Source: Spirosoma montaniterrae
GTDB taxonomy: Bacteria > Bacteroidota > Bacteroidia > Cytophagales > Spirosomataceae
Reading direction: 5' to 3'
Length of the DNA stretch: 64,000 bases
Assembly: GCF_001988955.1 (NCBI RefSeq)
Contig: NZ_CP014263.1
Span: 5,498,501-5,562,500, forward strand
Below the pieces are notes generated by a model. It had not been told where the DNA came from, made no database searches, and saw only the letters and a program-made list of their open reading frames with translations. Below are positions 1 to 8,577 of this stretch, piece by piece; position 1 is the first letter of the stretch, and every line of letters starts with the position of its first letter. The translations under genes were made by a program, and so were the position numbers.

Positions 1-384
1 TGCGCAATGTATCACAAGGGTTGATGAATTGATTGGCCCGCCCGTGTTTTGCTTGTCAAGATTTATAAATATTTACACACGATATGCTTCTCGCCTACAT
101 TGATAATAAGGTTTTTTGGCGTTTCAAGTCGGCCAACTGCGAAATACGTGAATGGGATTGTATCGACGTTAATTCGGATGGTTAGTATACTATTAGTTTG
201 GTACTGGGACGAACAGATAAATAACAACGATTTATTAACTTTGGTAAACCTAAAAGTCAGTATCTTGCCTGCACTATGGCTAAGTCGAAACGCTTTTACA
301 TTATGGTCTGAACTACATTAATCCACGTCTATTGCCTCTCATTTTTCATTTATCCAGACTTATGGGTTAAGGACTATCACGACA
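1..384. other. AT-rich stretch without a convincing gene
   Basis: The first 384 bases are AT-richer than the rest of the window. The only sizeable reading frame (49-321, plus strand, 90 codons) begins with TTG, has no recognisable domain and reads like translated non-coding DNA. The first 24 bases could be the tail of a gene cut by the window edge, because one frame ends in TGA at 22-24, but too little is present to judge. I see no terminator or RNA gene. Confidence 0.4.
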
Positions 385-1476
385 ATGAGCTTAGATATAT
401 TCTTCATACTAACCGCTATACAGGCACTGATTACGTGTATAATCGTGTGGCCAAACAAAAAAACTGATAGCGAAGACTACTATCTACTGCTGTTTTTAGC
501 CGCAATTCTATTCAAAGTAGTATCTAAATATATCTTATGGATTAGCGGGAATTACATCCTGTTCTATAAACTGCGAGACAGTTCCAGTTTGCTTTACGGG
601 CCGCTTCTTCTGTTTTACTACCAACGAATTAAAGGCCAACCTATTCCACTCCGTACTGCACTGCTTCATTGTCTGCCCTTTGTAGCTCTGTTCTTGATCC
701 AGGTGTTGGTGTATGTGCTGTCAATGCGTCAAAATAATTCTCTTATCAATTGGTATAGCCAGCTATCCGCCGTAGTCTGTTTATCTTCACCGGCTCTGTA
801 TAGTGGTTATGTTCTCTGGCAAATCCAGTCTAACCCTGCTGAATGGGCTTTCCATCACACAAAGCGAACTATCATATATATTTTAGGATTTTCCCAGTTG
901 ACATGTGTTCTGATTATCATCTTTTTTGACTTCATACTTGTGAATTCCATGTTAGGCCGGTACACTGTTTACGCCACCATGTTAGCCGCAGTAGTACTGG
1001 TATTATACTTCAGAGTCAAATTGTTTAAGCAACATTCCGAGTCGTTTGAGTACAAGGTGGATCAACACACAGAAAAGCCGGGCAAACTGGATGAATCCCA
1101 ATTGGAAGAATACATCCCTAAGTCGCTGGTTTCGGTATATGACCGCCAAATTCGGGAGTTTATGGAATCTCAAAAGGCTTTTCTGCAACGGGGATATACC
1201 CTTCGGGAGATGGCCGAAACTACAGGCATTCCCTTGCATCATCTGTCGGCGGTTATCAACCGGCACTACGGCTATCATTTCAATGAATACATCAATCACT
1301 GGCGGATTGAATACCTGAAACAGCGATTGGATAAAAATGAGTGGAAACATAAAACGCTCGAAGCACTGGCCCAGGAAAGCGGCTTCACCAATCGGACATC
1401 CTTCATTACAGCCTTTAAAAAACACTGCGGTAAAACTCCATCTGACTACATTCGGACCATAAAAGGTACTGTATAA
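385..1476 (+). CDS. AraC-family regulator with N-terminal membrane domain
   Basis: A 363-residue protein in two halves. Residues 1-215 hold about seven hydrophobic segments (roughly 3-20, 35-53, 70-85, 93-113, 127-147, 163-185 and 192-212), as in the membrane-anchored AraC regulators common in Bacteroidota. Residues 265-358 are an AraC/XylS DNA-binding domain with two helix-turn-helices; the second contains SGFTNRTSFITAFKKHCGKT followed by P-S-D-Y, the usual family signature. It probably senses a membrane-associated or extracellular cue and controls nearby genes, but no target site is visible. The ATG at 385 is used because the first membrane segment follows directly. The ligand is unknown. 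Confidence 0.85.
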   Translation: MSLDIFFILTAIQALITCIIVWPNKKTDSEDYYLLLFLAAILFKVVSKYILWISGNYILFYKLRDSSSLLYGPLLLFYYQRIKGQPIPLRTALLHCLPFVALFLIQVLVYVLSMRQNNSLINWYSQLSAVVCLSSPALYSGYVLWQIQSNPAEWAFHHTKRTIIYILGFSQLTCVLIIIFFDFILVNSMLGRYTVYATMLAAVVLVLYFRVKLFKQHSESFEYKVDQHTEKPGKLDESQLEEYIPKSLVSVYDRQIREFMESQKAFLQRGYTLREMAETTGIPLHHLSAVINRHYGYHFNEYINHWRIEYLKQRLDKNEWKHKTLEALAQESGFTNRTSFITAFKKHCGKTPSDYIRTIKGTV

Positions 1477-1641
1477 CCAGTCTATTTTATTCCGGGGCCC
1501 AATCTGACGATAACGCAAGCCAATCACTTGTTAAGATTTATAAATTCGGACAAGTCCATGTGACTCGTTCGTTTATCTAATTCCAACGAACACTAACTTG
1601 GCAGCCGCAAAAGCAGTCAATCGCCGGTTTGATGTTCTGGT

Positions 1642-2286
1642 ATGAAAAAAATTACCTGTCATTTTTTACTGATTAGTACGGTGCTCATCAGCAGTCACCT
1701 GATGGTTGGCTGCGGTTCCTCCGCGCGGATTACTGGTTCGTGGAAAAGCCCCGATGCGGTCAGGAAGGCTTATACGAAAGTATTGGTGGCCGCACTTACC
1801 AGCGATGCTTACGCCCGGCAAACGGTTGAAACAGATTTGGTAAGCCGCCTTCAGCGTAAAGGCATACAGGCGACGCGTAGTATCGACATTTTCCCGCCCA
1901 CGTTCAGAGAGGGCAAACTGCCTGCCCGCGAAGATATTATAAAAACCATTCGCGAGACAGGCCACGACGCCGTGCTGACAGCCTCACTCATCAAAAGCAA
2001 CACGGAGACTCGCTACGTGCCTGGCACGCTAACCTATGCACCGGTCGGCCCGTACTACAGCAATTTCTATGGATACTACAGCCGCGTGTATCCAATGGTC
2101 TATTCATCAGACTACTATACAACGCTCGATACGTACTTTCTGGAGACAAACTTATACGAGGTGGGCAGTGAAAAACTGCTCTGGTCTGCACAGTCGAAGA
2201 CCTATGACCCACCATCAATCAGAGATTTCTCCCGAGACCTTGCCCAACTCACAGTGGATAGGCTCGCTAAAGACGGTATTTTATAA
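1642..2286 (+). CDS. putative lipoprotein
   Basis: A 214-residue protein with a lipoprotein signal peptide: positive start (MKK), hydrophobic stretch and a lipobox ending MVGC, so Cys24 would be lipidated. The mature part starts with a GSW motif (residues 32-34), a Rossmann-like K-V-L-V-A-A strand, and a tyrosine-rich segment around residues 130-165. I do not recognise the family with certainty; the layout resembles small envelope lipoproteins of the DUF4136 kind. It precedes an outer-membrane-like gene by 42 bp in the same direction, so the two may be cotranscribed. Location: periplasm or outer membrane. Confidence 0.7.
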   Translation: MKKITCHFLLISTVLISSHLMVGCGSSARITGSWKSPDAVRKAYTKVLVAALTSDAYARQTVETDLVSRLQRKGIQATRSIDIFPPTFREGKLPAREDIIKTIRETGHDAVLTASLIKSNTETRYVPGTLTYAPVGPYYSNFYGYYSRVYPMVYSSDYYTTLDTYFLETNLYEVGSEKLLWSAQSKTYDPPSIRDFSRDLAQLTVDRLAKDGIL

Positions 2287-2328
2287 CGCACTCGACACCG
2301 AAGTCTTATCCGTCACAACACTCACTAT

Positions 2329-3027
2329 ATGAGAACTTTCGCACCCAAAACTATCGTCTTTCGTCTCGCACTCCTTATTGCATTCTCGCAGACCGTTTCG
2401 TTGCTACAGGCACAAACCGTGCCGCCCACCTATAAAGGGGGACTTACTTTCACGAAGCCAGCTCCTACATGGCGATTGGACGTTACGGGCGGCTACCAGT
2501 TTTTTGGCTCGCTCCGGCTCAACGAAGGGCGGCTTCGGCTCCTCGATAGCTTCAACTGGAGTGGTTCGCTTTCCTATCGTTGGCGGGAAACCGACCGCTT
2601 TATGATTACATACATCAACCAGCCTACCGAATTATGGCTCCAACCGTATGGCAATTTTAATGGCACACAGGGAGACCGCAGGCTGACCGACGTCAATATA
2701 CATTATGTGCTGGCTGGCAATGTACGGGAGTTTGCTATCGACGGCCCGGTACATCCTTTCGCCGGAGTACAGGCCGGGCTGGTAGTTTTTGATCCGGTAT
2801 CGAGGCAGTTCAACAACGAAACCCGGTTTGCTATGGGGGTAACGGGAGGAGCCGTTGGGTCACTTGGCGGGCCGCTCGGCTGGAAGATCGAAGCTTCTTT
2901 ATTGATGCCGATTTTGTGGGTTGGGGGTGGTGTGTTCTGCGGGCCGGGAGGGTGTAACCTCGGGCTTTCGGGTGGATCAGCCATTCTTCAAATGCATACC
3001 AACGCTGGCCTTACGCTCAGTTTCTGA
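2329..3027 (+). CDS. exported protein, probable outer-membrane beta-barrel
   Basis: A 232-residue protein with a signal peptide of about 29 residues ending LLQAQ. The mature sequence alternates polar and aromatic/hydrophobic residues, carries several Gly-rich turns, and ends in L-T-L-S-F. A terminal aromatic residue is typical of outer-membrane barrels. I recognise no named family. It follows the lipoprotein gene in the same direction and may form an envelope pair with it. Confidence 0.65.
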   Translation: MRTFAPKTIVFRLALLIAFSQTVSLLQAQTVPPTYKGGLTFTKPAPTWRLDVTGGYQFFGSLRLNEGRLRLLDSFNWSGSLSYRWRETDRFMITYINQPTELWLQPYGNFNGTQGDRRLTDVNIHYVLAGNVREFAIDGPVHPFAGVQAGLVVFDPVSRQFNNETRFAMGVTGGAVGSLGGPLGWKIEASLLMPILWVGGGVFCGPGGCNLGLSGGSAILQMHTNAGLTLSF

Positions 3028-3102
3028 TAGCAGTCACCTGTATATGATATGCGCCTATTTTCAAAAGTTTTCTGTGAAACATGTTTAAAATCAACTAGTT
3101 AA

Positions 3103-3603
3103 ATGAAAAAACTTATTCTCATAGTACAGGCTTTCCTCATAGGGGTGTGTCTGATTAGCTCTGCCTCCGCACAAACACTTGCTCAGGTTAACCGCGACGA
3201 AGTTCAACTCATCCGCAGCATTTGGGGATTGGAGAAGAAAGATATTGTATCGAAATACATGAAGTTTAACGACTCGGAAGCAGCAAAGTTCTGGCCGATA
3301 TACGAAGAATACACCGCCGGACGCAGGAAACTGGGTGATGATCGCGTCAACATTATTGGTGAGTATGGCCGCACGTATCAGAACATGACTGATGCAAAAG
3401 CAGACGAGCTGGCTAACCGGGTCTTCAGCAACAATATTGCCTTAGACAAACTCCAGAAGAAATATTACGGCAAGTTCAAGAAGGCGGTCTCGCCGTTAAG
3501 AGCAAGTCAGTTTCTTCAATTGGAGAGCTACCTCGACACGGCCATCAAAGCCGAACTGCAAAAAGAGATTCCGCTTTTGGGTGAATTACGCCAACAACGA
3601 TAG
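3103..3603 (+). CDS. secreted helical protein of unknown function
   Basis: A 166-residue protein with a clear signal peptide (MKKLILIVQAFLIGVCLISS, cleaved after A-S-A). The mature part is charged and predicted helical, with segments such as SKYMKFNDSEAAKFWPIYEE. That W-P-I-Y-E-E-Y pattern is common in short periplasmic Bacteroidota proteins loosely resembling Spy/CpxP sensors. No domain can be named with confidence. The next gene starts 21 bp later in the same direction, so the two are probably cotranscribed. Confidence 0.65.
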   Translation: MKKLILIVQAFLIGVCLISSASAQTLAQVNRDEVQLIRSIWGLEKKDIVSKYMKFNDSEAAKFWPIYEEYTAGRRKLGDDRVNIIGEYGRTYQNMTDAKADELANRVFSNNIALDKLQKKYYGKFKKAVSPLRASQFLQLESYLDTAIKAELQKEIPLLGELRQQR

Positions 3604-3624
3604 TCGGCGCAAGCCTCTACAGCT

Positions 3625-4128
3625 ATGGCGCGTCTTCGACAATTTGTTCAGCTCACGATTATTACGGTCGCTGTTCTGCTGGTGGCTGTTCTCTTCAGCA
3701 GGGCGTTTGTGACGCTATATCGGTTGTTGCAACAGATAGTTGAAGACCTGCGAATAGGCACCTGGTTAGATTATACGCTTGTTGCAATACTCATAATAGG
3801 CATCCTGGTTTTGGCGGGATTTATTGCCGGGCTGCTGTTCGTCAGCAAGTCGGAGAAGTCAGGGCTTATCTCCTCAGTCGATTCGCAAAGTGTGCTGGTA
3901 TATATCAACGGAGGCTGGCAACCTGCCCTGCTCATTGAACGAGACATTGCCGGTGCTAACGTCGTATACGTACCTCATGTTCCCAACGCTCACACAGGGG
4001 CTATTTACATAGTCGAACCATTTCAGATTACTCCCCTTAACATACCTGCGCATGAAATGCAGACAATTATTGGGCAGGGGGGCAGGGGCTTGTCAGAACA
4101 CACTGGGCAACTTTTCGATGCCGGCTGA
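3625..4128 (+). CDS. DUF502-like two-pass membrane protein
   Basis: A 167-residue protein with two membrane segments (about 8-30 and 50-74). A soluble tail follows, containing VYVPHVPNAHTGAIYIV and a QTIIGQGGRG stretch near the C-terminus. These resemble the conserved V-P-T-x-P-N-P-T-S-G and S-G-G segments of DUF502 membrane proteins, whose function is unknown. Family assignment is inferred from these motifs only. It lies 21 bp after the secreted helical protein. Confidence 0.6.
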   Translation: MARLRQFVQLTIITVAVLLVAVLFSRAFVTLYRLLQQIVEDLRIGTWLDYTLVAILIIGILVLAGFIAGLLFVSKSEKSGLISSVDSQSVLVYINGGWQPALLIERDIAGANVVYVPHVPNAHTGAIYIVEPFQITPLNIPAHEMQTIIGQGGRGLSEHTGQLFDAG

Positions 4129-4180
4129 CGTCTGAACTGCATTTTCCGTACAACAGTAGTAAAAAAACGCTTTAGATAGT

Positions 4181-4696
4181 ATGAAACTTTTTTGGATTCT
4201 GACAACCGCATTATTGATTAATGTCAACTTGTCTTCGTTTGCGCAGGATGGAACATCCGTTGGGGGCGAGTGGGCTTCTGGTGTGCGTTTGGGAGGATCT
4301 TCCGGCGTAACGCTAAAGAAGTATTCGAAGAATAATCAGTCAGCTTTTGAACTGATTGGCAGCTACAACTTTGATCCCAAGGTGAATAATCTGGGGATTA
4401 CGGCCCTGTTCGAAAAATTACCTGCTTTATCTGGAAATCGACTGAATGCTCAGATTGGTTTTGGCCCTACCTGGATTTTTCGCAACACGCACATTGGTAT
4501 TAGTGGTATACTCGGATTCGACTGGCGGTTGAAGCAAGTACCCATCTCGCTCTCGGTCGACTGGGCACCTACCTTTTTCTTTATCAACCGAACCGGCTTC
4601 AGTCCAATCAACGGAGCGTTCAGTGCACGCTACATCCTGAATAGCCGAAACTATATGTCTCGACGCCCCCGAATGCCTAAACCCTCGAGCAACTAA
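4181..4696 (+). CDS. exported protein, possible outer-membrane protein
   Basis: A 171-residue protein with a signal peptide ending SSFAQ (about 22 residues). The mature part has alternating beta-strand character, including FELIGSYNF, LNAQIGFGPTWIF and LSVDWAPTFFFI. This pattern is frequent in small outer-membrane beta-barrels of Bacteroidota that belong to no named family. The basic, proline-rich tail (RRPRMPKPSSN) is unusual for a barrel, which normally ends in an aromatic residue. Function unknown. Confidence 0.6.
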   Translation: MKLFWILTTALLINVNLSSFAQDGTSVGGEWASGVRLGGSSGVTLKKYSKNNQSAFELIGSYNFDPKVNNLGITALFEKLPALSGNRLNAQIGFGPTWIFRNTHIGISGILGFDWRLKQVPISLSVDWAPTFFFINRTGFSPINGAFSARYILNSRNYMSRRPRMPKPSSN

Positions 4697-4724
4697 CCGT
4701 CAACCTCAGCTCATCTTCAGTTCG

Positions 4725-5275
4725 ATGAAAAACATGACTTCTTTCTCCTCCATATCGACTTTATTCCATTTACCTCGCCGTCGGTTTGTTCAGTTGGCCG
4801 CTATCTGGCCCATGCTGCTGATTATCTATTTCTCTACGCCCTCGGCCACATGGGCGCAAGGGGTAATTATTGGCCGTCCTCCCGGTAACCATCCGGGTCG
4901 CCCGCCGGGTAACCATCCCGGCGTGCATCCAGGTCGCCCGCCGGGCAGACCCCCACTTTGGCAGGACTTAGGGACTACTGTAGTCAGCTATGGCGTTAGC
5001 CGCGACGCCGTGAATGTATTTCACGAAGGCTTCTTTAGGGCACTGAAATTCAGAGTCTGGGATGCCCCCCTCGAGATGTTTGAGGCCGAAGTAGTTTATG
5101 GCAATGGCGGACGCGACCGGGTTCCCATCAATCAAATTATCCGGCGCGGGGAAGAAAGCAGCGCACTTAACCTGCGGGGGGACAGAGACGTATTCGAAAA
5201 GTGTTTTTTACGTACCGTTTTGTGCCGGGTTTCACTGGCCGTCGGGCGAAAATAACGCTGTTCGGAGTTCAGTAA
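4725..5275 (+). CDS. DUF2541-like exported protein, frameshifted in this sequence
   Basis: The frame opens with a signal peptide (residues 1-45, ending SATWAQ) and a Gly-Arg-Pro-His repeat (PPGNHPGR units, about residues 49-75). It continues with LGTTVVSYGVSRDAVNV and FEAEVVYGNGGRDRVPI, which fit DUF2541. Read as given, it stops at 5255 with an atypical C-terminus. Adding one G to the six-G run at 5176-5181 moves translation to the +1 frame, which reads N-L-R-G-G-Q-R-R-I-R-K-V-F-F-T-Y-R-F and ends at 5273-5275. That is the expected DUF2541 C-terminus and gives about 183 residues. I infer a missing G in the sequence rather than a true pseudogene. Confidence 0.65.
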
Positions 5276-5291
5276 ACGTGAGACTTTTTAC

Positions 5292-5323
5292 TTGATTAAG
5301 CGTAAAACGGGCTATTACATTTG
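5292..5323 (+). promoter_or_regulatory. Bacteroidota-type promoter
   Basis: TTG at 5292-5294, 21 bp, then TACATTTG at 5316-5323, an exact match to the TANNTTTG -7 box. It lies 19 bp before the ATG of the large exported protein. The match is visible; its use is inferred. Confidence 0.55.
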
Positions 5324-5341
5324 TAAGTTACACAGTACGTT

Positions 5342-7732
5342 ATGCGAACTCCACGTTATTACTATTTTATCCTGCTGGGCTGTCTGGTTAGTTTCACTGC
5401 CGTAGCGCAATCAAACTGGCCTCGGGAAATTGCGCTTGCTTCGGGCGGAAAAATCGTTATCTATCAGCCGCAGCCGGAAAATCTTAATGGCAATAAACTT
5501 AGTGCCCGCGCGGCTGTGTCGGTACGCCGGAAAGCAGGCGACGAACCTGTGTTTGGTGCTGTTTTTGTAGATGCCACATTAGATACCGACAAGGACAGCC
5601 GTACAGCAACCCTTGAAAGTGTGACGGTACGTAATGCGAAGTTTGCCGATGCGAAAGAGGGCGAGATCGAGCAGTTGAAAACGCTGCTGGAAACCGAAAT
5701 ACCGAAATGGGAACTGGAACTCTCGCTCGATCAGTTGCTGACGGCCTTGGAAAACACGCGTAGCACAACCACCGACGAGTATCGCAACGAACCCCCCACT
5801 ATTATCTACACCGATAAGCCCTCTACGTTGGTGCTGCTCGATGGCGATCCGGTTGTTAAGCCGGATAAAGAACTGAAGATGGATCGGGTAATGAATACGC
5901 CGTACCTGATTATCAAAGATGGGGCAACGTATTATCTCTACGGGGGTAAATATTGGTACAACTCGCCGGAAATACTCACTGGCTGGCAACCTCTCACCAA
6001 ATTGCCGTCGAAGATCAAACAGCTTGACGAGCAACTGAAAAAACAGGAGAAGGAGCAGCAGGCCAACGCCAAGACGACGGAAAACGACGCACCCAGTACG
6101 CCCAAAGGCCCAACTGCCATTGTGGTACGCACGAAGCCTACCGAATTGATTCAATCCGATGGTGAAGCGCAATATGCATCCGTCGAGGGAACGAGCTTGC
6201 TGTATATGTCCAACACCTCAAATGAGGTTTTTAAGGACATTAATAGCCAGAAAACCTACGTGCTGCTATCTGGCCGCTGGTATGCAGCCCCATCGCTCAA
6301 CGGTCCCTGGCAATATGTAGCCCCCGATAAACTACCGGCTGACTTCGCCAAAATACCCGAAGGCTCCGAGAAAGATGTAATTCTGGCTAATGTGGCCGGG
6401 ACACACGCAGCCGAAGAAGCAGTGCTGGATGCCCAGATTCCACAAACAGCCAAAGTAGACCGCAAAACGGCTACTGCAACGGTTAGCTACGACGGTGAAC
6501 CGCAGTTTGAGTCTATACCCCAAACCGACCTGGAGCGGGCGGTCAATACTGCCAGCACGGTTATGCGGTCAGGTTCCAACAGAAAATATTACTGCGTTGA
6601 AAATGGGGTTTGGTTTGAGTCGGCCAATGCAAATGGTCCCTGGACGGTATGTACGGAACGACCGGGGCAGGTGGATAGAATCCCGCCCAGTGATCCGGCT
6701 TATAACACTCGATACGTATACATTTACGACACCACGCCCCAGTATGTGTATATGGGCTATACGCCGGGTTACATGGGTTGCTATGTAGCCGGTCCAACGG
6801 TCGTTTATGGTACAGGGTATTTTTACCGACCCTGGTATGGGGCCGTGTACTATCCGCGACCGGTAACCTGGGGATATGGTATGTGTTATAATCCCTGGAC
6901 TGGATTTTCGATGACTGTCGGCTTTGGCGGGGGCTTCTTTTTCTATAGTTCGCGGAGCTATTACGGCGGAGGTTGGTTTGGCCCGCCTGTGTACCGCCCC
7001 CCATACCGTCCTTACTATGGCGGTTACTACGGAGCCAGGCCCATTTACCGAGGGCGTCCGGTGAATGTCAATCAGATAAACATTAATATCAATCATACCA
7101 ATAATATCTACACTCGCCAACGGGGTGTGGTAACACGTGACGTCAACCGGCGACCCGGTGGCAGTTTGGGGTCTGTTAACCGGCCTCTTGCCAACCGACC
7201 CCAGAACCGCCCATCCCCAGCTAACCCCGGCCTGAGCGGTCGGCCCGGCATCAGTCGTCCTGACATTAGCCGCCCGTCAACTAATCGCCCCGACGTTAGT
7301 CGCCCCTCAGCCAATCGCCCTGATGTTAGTCGACCTTCTGTCAGTCGGCCCGACATCAGTCGACCTTCCGTTAATCGGCCCGAAGTGGGCAACCGTGATG
7401 TTCCCAACCGGGTAGGTGGCGCAGTGCGGGAGCGCGTACCAGGTAAGGCGACCGGCATTCCCAATGACGTATTTACGGACCGTAGCGGCAACGTTTTTCG
7501 GCGCGAACAAGGGGGAGGCTTACAGCAACGGGAACAGGGTAACTGGAGGCCAACAGGTGGCGATAACCGCGATCTCAACCGGGCCGTTCAGACTCGCGAC
7601 CGGGCCTTACAACGACAGAACAGCTTTGACCAACACCGGCAATCGAACGATTTTCAGCGGCCCAGCCGTTCGGTAGGCGGCAATCGTCCTGCACCGAATC
7701 AGAGTGGTGGCGGTCTTCGGCGGGGACGCTAA
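5342..7732 (+). CDS. large exported low-complexity protein with Trp/Tyr-rich repeats
   Basis: A 796-residue protein with a signal peptide ending AVAQ (about residue 23). Three segments of similar design follow (about residues 195-225, 300-330 and 415-435: YYLYGGKYWY..GW, YVLLSGRWYA..GPW and YYCVENGVWFE..GPW), suggesting a small repeated beta unit. Residues 450-590 are Tyr/Gly/Pro-rich. Residues 630-690 consist of S-R-P-D-x / N-R-P-S-x pentapeptides, and the tail is Arg/Gln/Asn-rich. Relatives in Spirosoma-like genomes are sometimes labelled carbohydrate-binding, but I see no catalytic motif. It is probably an extracellular or envelope structural protein. Function unknown. Confidence 0.75.
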   Translation: MRTPRYYYFILLGCLVSFTAVAQSNWPREIALASGGKIVIYQPQPENLNGNKLSARAAVSVRRKAGDEPVFGAVFVDATLDTDKDSRTATLESVTVRNAKFADAKEGEIEQLKTLLETEIPKWELELSLDQLLTALENTRSTTTDEYRNEPPTIIYTDKPSTLVLLDGDPVVKPDKELKMDRVMNTPYLIIKDGATYYLYGGKYWYNSPEILTGWQPLTKLPSKIKQLDEQLKKQEKEQQANAKTTENDAPSTPKGPTAIVVRTKPTELIQSDGEAQYASVEGTSLLYMSNTSNEVFKDINSQKTYVLLSGRWYAAPSLNGPWQYVAPDKLPADFAKIPEGSEKDVILANVAGTHAAEEAVLDAQIPQTAKVDRKTATATVSYDGEPQFESIPQTDLERAVNTASTVMRSGSNRKYYCVENGVWFESANANGPWTVCTERPGQVDRIPPSDPAYNTRYVYIYDTTPQYVYMGYTPGYMGCYVAGPTVVYGTGYFYRPWYGAVYYPRPVTWGYGMCYNPWTGFSMTVGFGGGFFFYSSRSYYGGGWFGPPVYRPPYRPYYGGYYGARPIYRGRPVNVNQINININHTNNIYTRQRGVVTRDVNRRPGGSLGSVNRPLANRPQNRPSPANPGLSGRPGISRPDISRPSTNRPDVSRPSANRPDVSRPSVSRPDISRPSVNRPEVGNRDVPNRVGGAVRERVPGKATGIPNDVFTDRSGNVFRREQGGGLQQREQGNWRPTGGDNRDLNRAVQTRDRALQRQNSFDQHRQSNDFQRPSRSVGGNRPAPNQSGGGLRRGR
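7241..7390 (+). repeat. in-frame 15/30-bp tandem repeat
   Basis: About ten imperfect copies of a 15-bp unit encode alternating S-R-P-D-I/V and S/N-R-P-S-x pentapeptides, so the true period is 30 bp. Every copy keeps the frame of the 796-residue protein. The units differ mostly at third positions, which suggests selection for the peptide. It is not a CRISPR array: the units are contiguous, without unique spacers. Confidence 0.8.
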
Positions 7733-7774
7733 ACCAGCGTCAAACAGCCGGTAAGAAAAAATAGCTACGTCATA

Positions 7775-7788
7775 CTTGTATAGACAAG
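7775..7788. promoter_or_regulatory. probable operator of the GntR/HutC regulator
   Basis: CTTGTATAGACAAG is a near-perfect palindrome containing GT-A-TA-G-AC. This fits the GT-N-TA-N-AC core described for HutC-subfamily GntR operators. It lies 21 bp before the regulator's start codon. The -7-like box TACCTTTA at 7798-7805 follows it and ends only 4 bp before the ATG. Autorepression is inferred from position. Confidence 0.55.
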
Positions 7789-7809
7789 ACTGTTGTATAC
7801 CTTTACAAC

Positions 7810-8523
7810 ATGGTTGCCAAACCGCGTCGATACCAGCTAATTTATGAGTCGTTAAAACACCAGCTTACTGGGGGCGTTTACCCGAAAGGGTCGTTGCTGC
7901 CATCGGAGAACGAGTTATCTACGCAGTTTCAAACATCGCGCATGACCGTTCGGCAGGCATTGTCCGAACTGGTACGGGAAGGATACATTGAGCGGCAGCA
8001 CGGACGGGGGAGTGTGGTTCGGTCTGAGCGGCAGGCACTGGGACTACTATCGTTTCGCGGGTTTTCGGAGGTGGTCAGCACCAACCACTTAGTGCAGACA
8101 AAGTTCCTGGAGCCACCGGCTCTGCGTGACTGGCCCGCCGTCTTTTTTTATGAATTGACAACTGCCGAACGCGCCCTCAACTGCCTGAGCCTGTCCCGGA
8201 TTCGGTACGCCGACAACGAACCCGTGATGCTTGAATATACGTGGGTGCCCAACATTGGCGTAGACGCTATTCTAACCGGAGAACTGCTCGATGGGTCCTT
8301 GTTTCGGACACTACACAGCCAATATCAGCTCGACATTCGGAACATGGAACAGTGGCTACGGGCTACAAGTGCGACCAATGCACAGGCCGAGTTGCTTGGA
8401 TGCGCTTCGGCCACCCCACTCATCTACATCGAACGGCGGTATCTGACCAACCTGCCCAACATCCATGTCTACAGCCAACTATATTGTCATACCGACCGCT
8501 ACGCTATCAGCGATAGTAAGTAA
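7810..8523 (+). CDS. GntR-family (HutC-type) transcriptional regulator
   Basis: A 237-residue protein. Residues 8-72 form a winged helix with the GntR signature (YPKGSLLPSENELSTQFQTS, then RMTVRQAL), ending in a GRGSVV wing. Residues 90-230 correspond to a UTRA ligand-binding domain (LSRIRYADNEPVMLEYTWVP, IYIERRYL), which defines the HutC subfamily. deoC starts 54 bp downstream on the same strand, so the two may form an operon responding to a (deoxy)nucleoside- or sugar-phosphate-like ligand. The ligand is inferred, not visible. A palindromic operator lies just upstream. Confidence 0.85.
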   Translation: MVAKPRRYQLIYESLKHQLTGGVYPKGSLLPSENELSTQFQTSRMTVRQALSELVREGYIERQHGRGSVVRSERQALGLLSFRGFSEVVSTNHLVQTKFLEPPALRDWPAVFFYELTTAERALNCLSLSRIRYADNEPVMLEYTWVPNIGVDAILTGELLDGSLFRTLHSQYQLDIRNMEQWLRATSATNAQAELLGCASATPLIYIERRYLTNLPNIHVYSQLYCHTDRYAISDSK

Positions 8524-8577
8524 TCCATTCATAACCAGTGCCGTATTTGTTCTGTATTAACTAATTTCCCCGATACG

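Noticed and set aside
49..321. 90-codon frame starting with TTG
   Set aside because: No family features, non-ATG start, AT-rich context; likely chance frame.
5098..5295. Separate small gene overlapping the DUF2541-like gene
   Set aside because: Its frame matches the family only downstream of the G run, which is better explained as the displaced C-terminus.
7241..7390. Repeat array resembling CRISPR
   Set aside because: Units are contiguous and coding (S-R-P-D pentapeptides); no spacers or cas genes.
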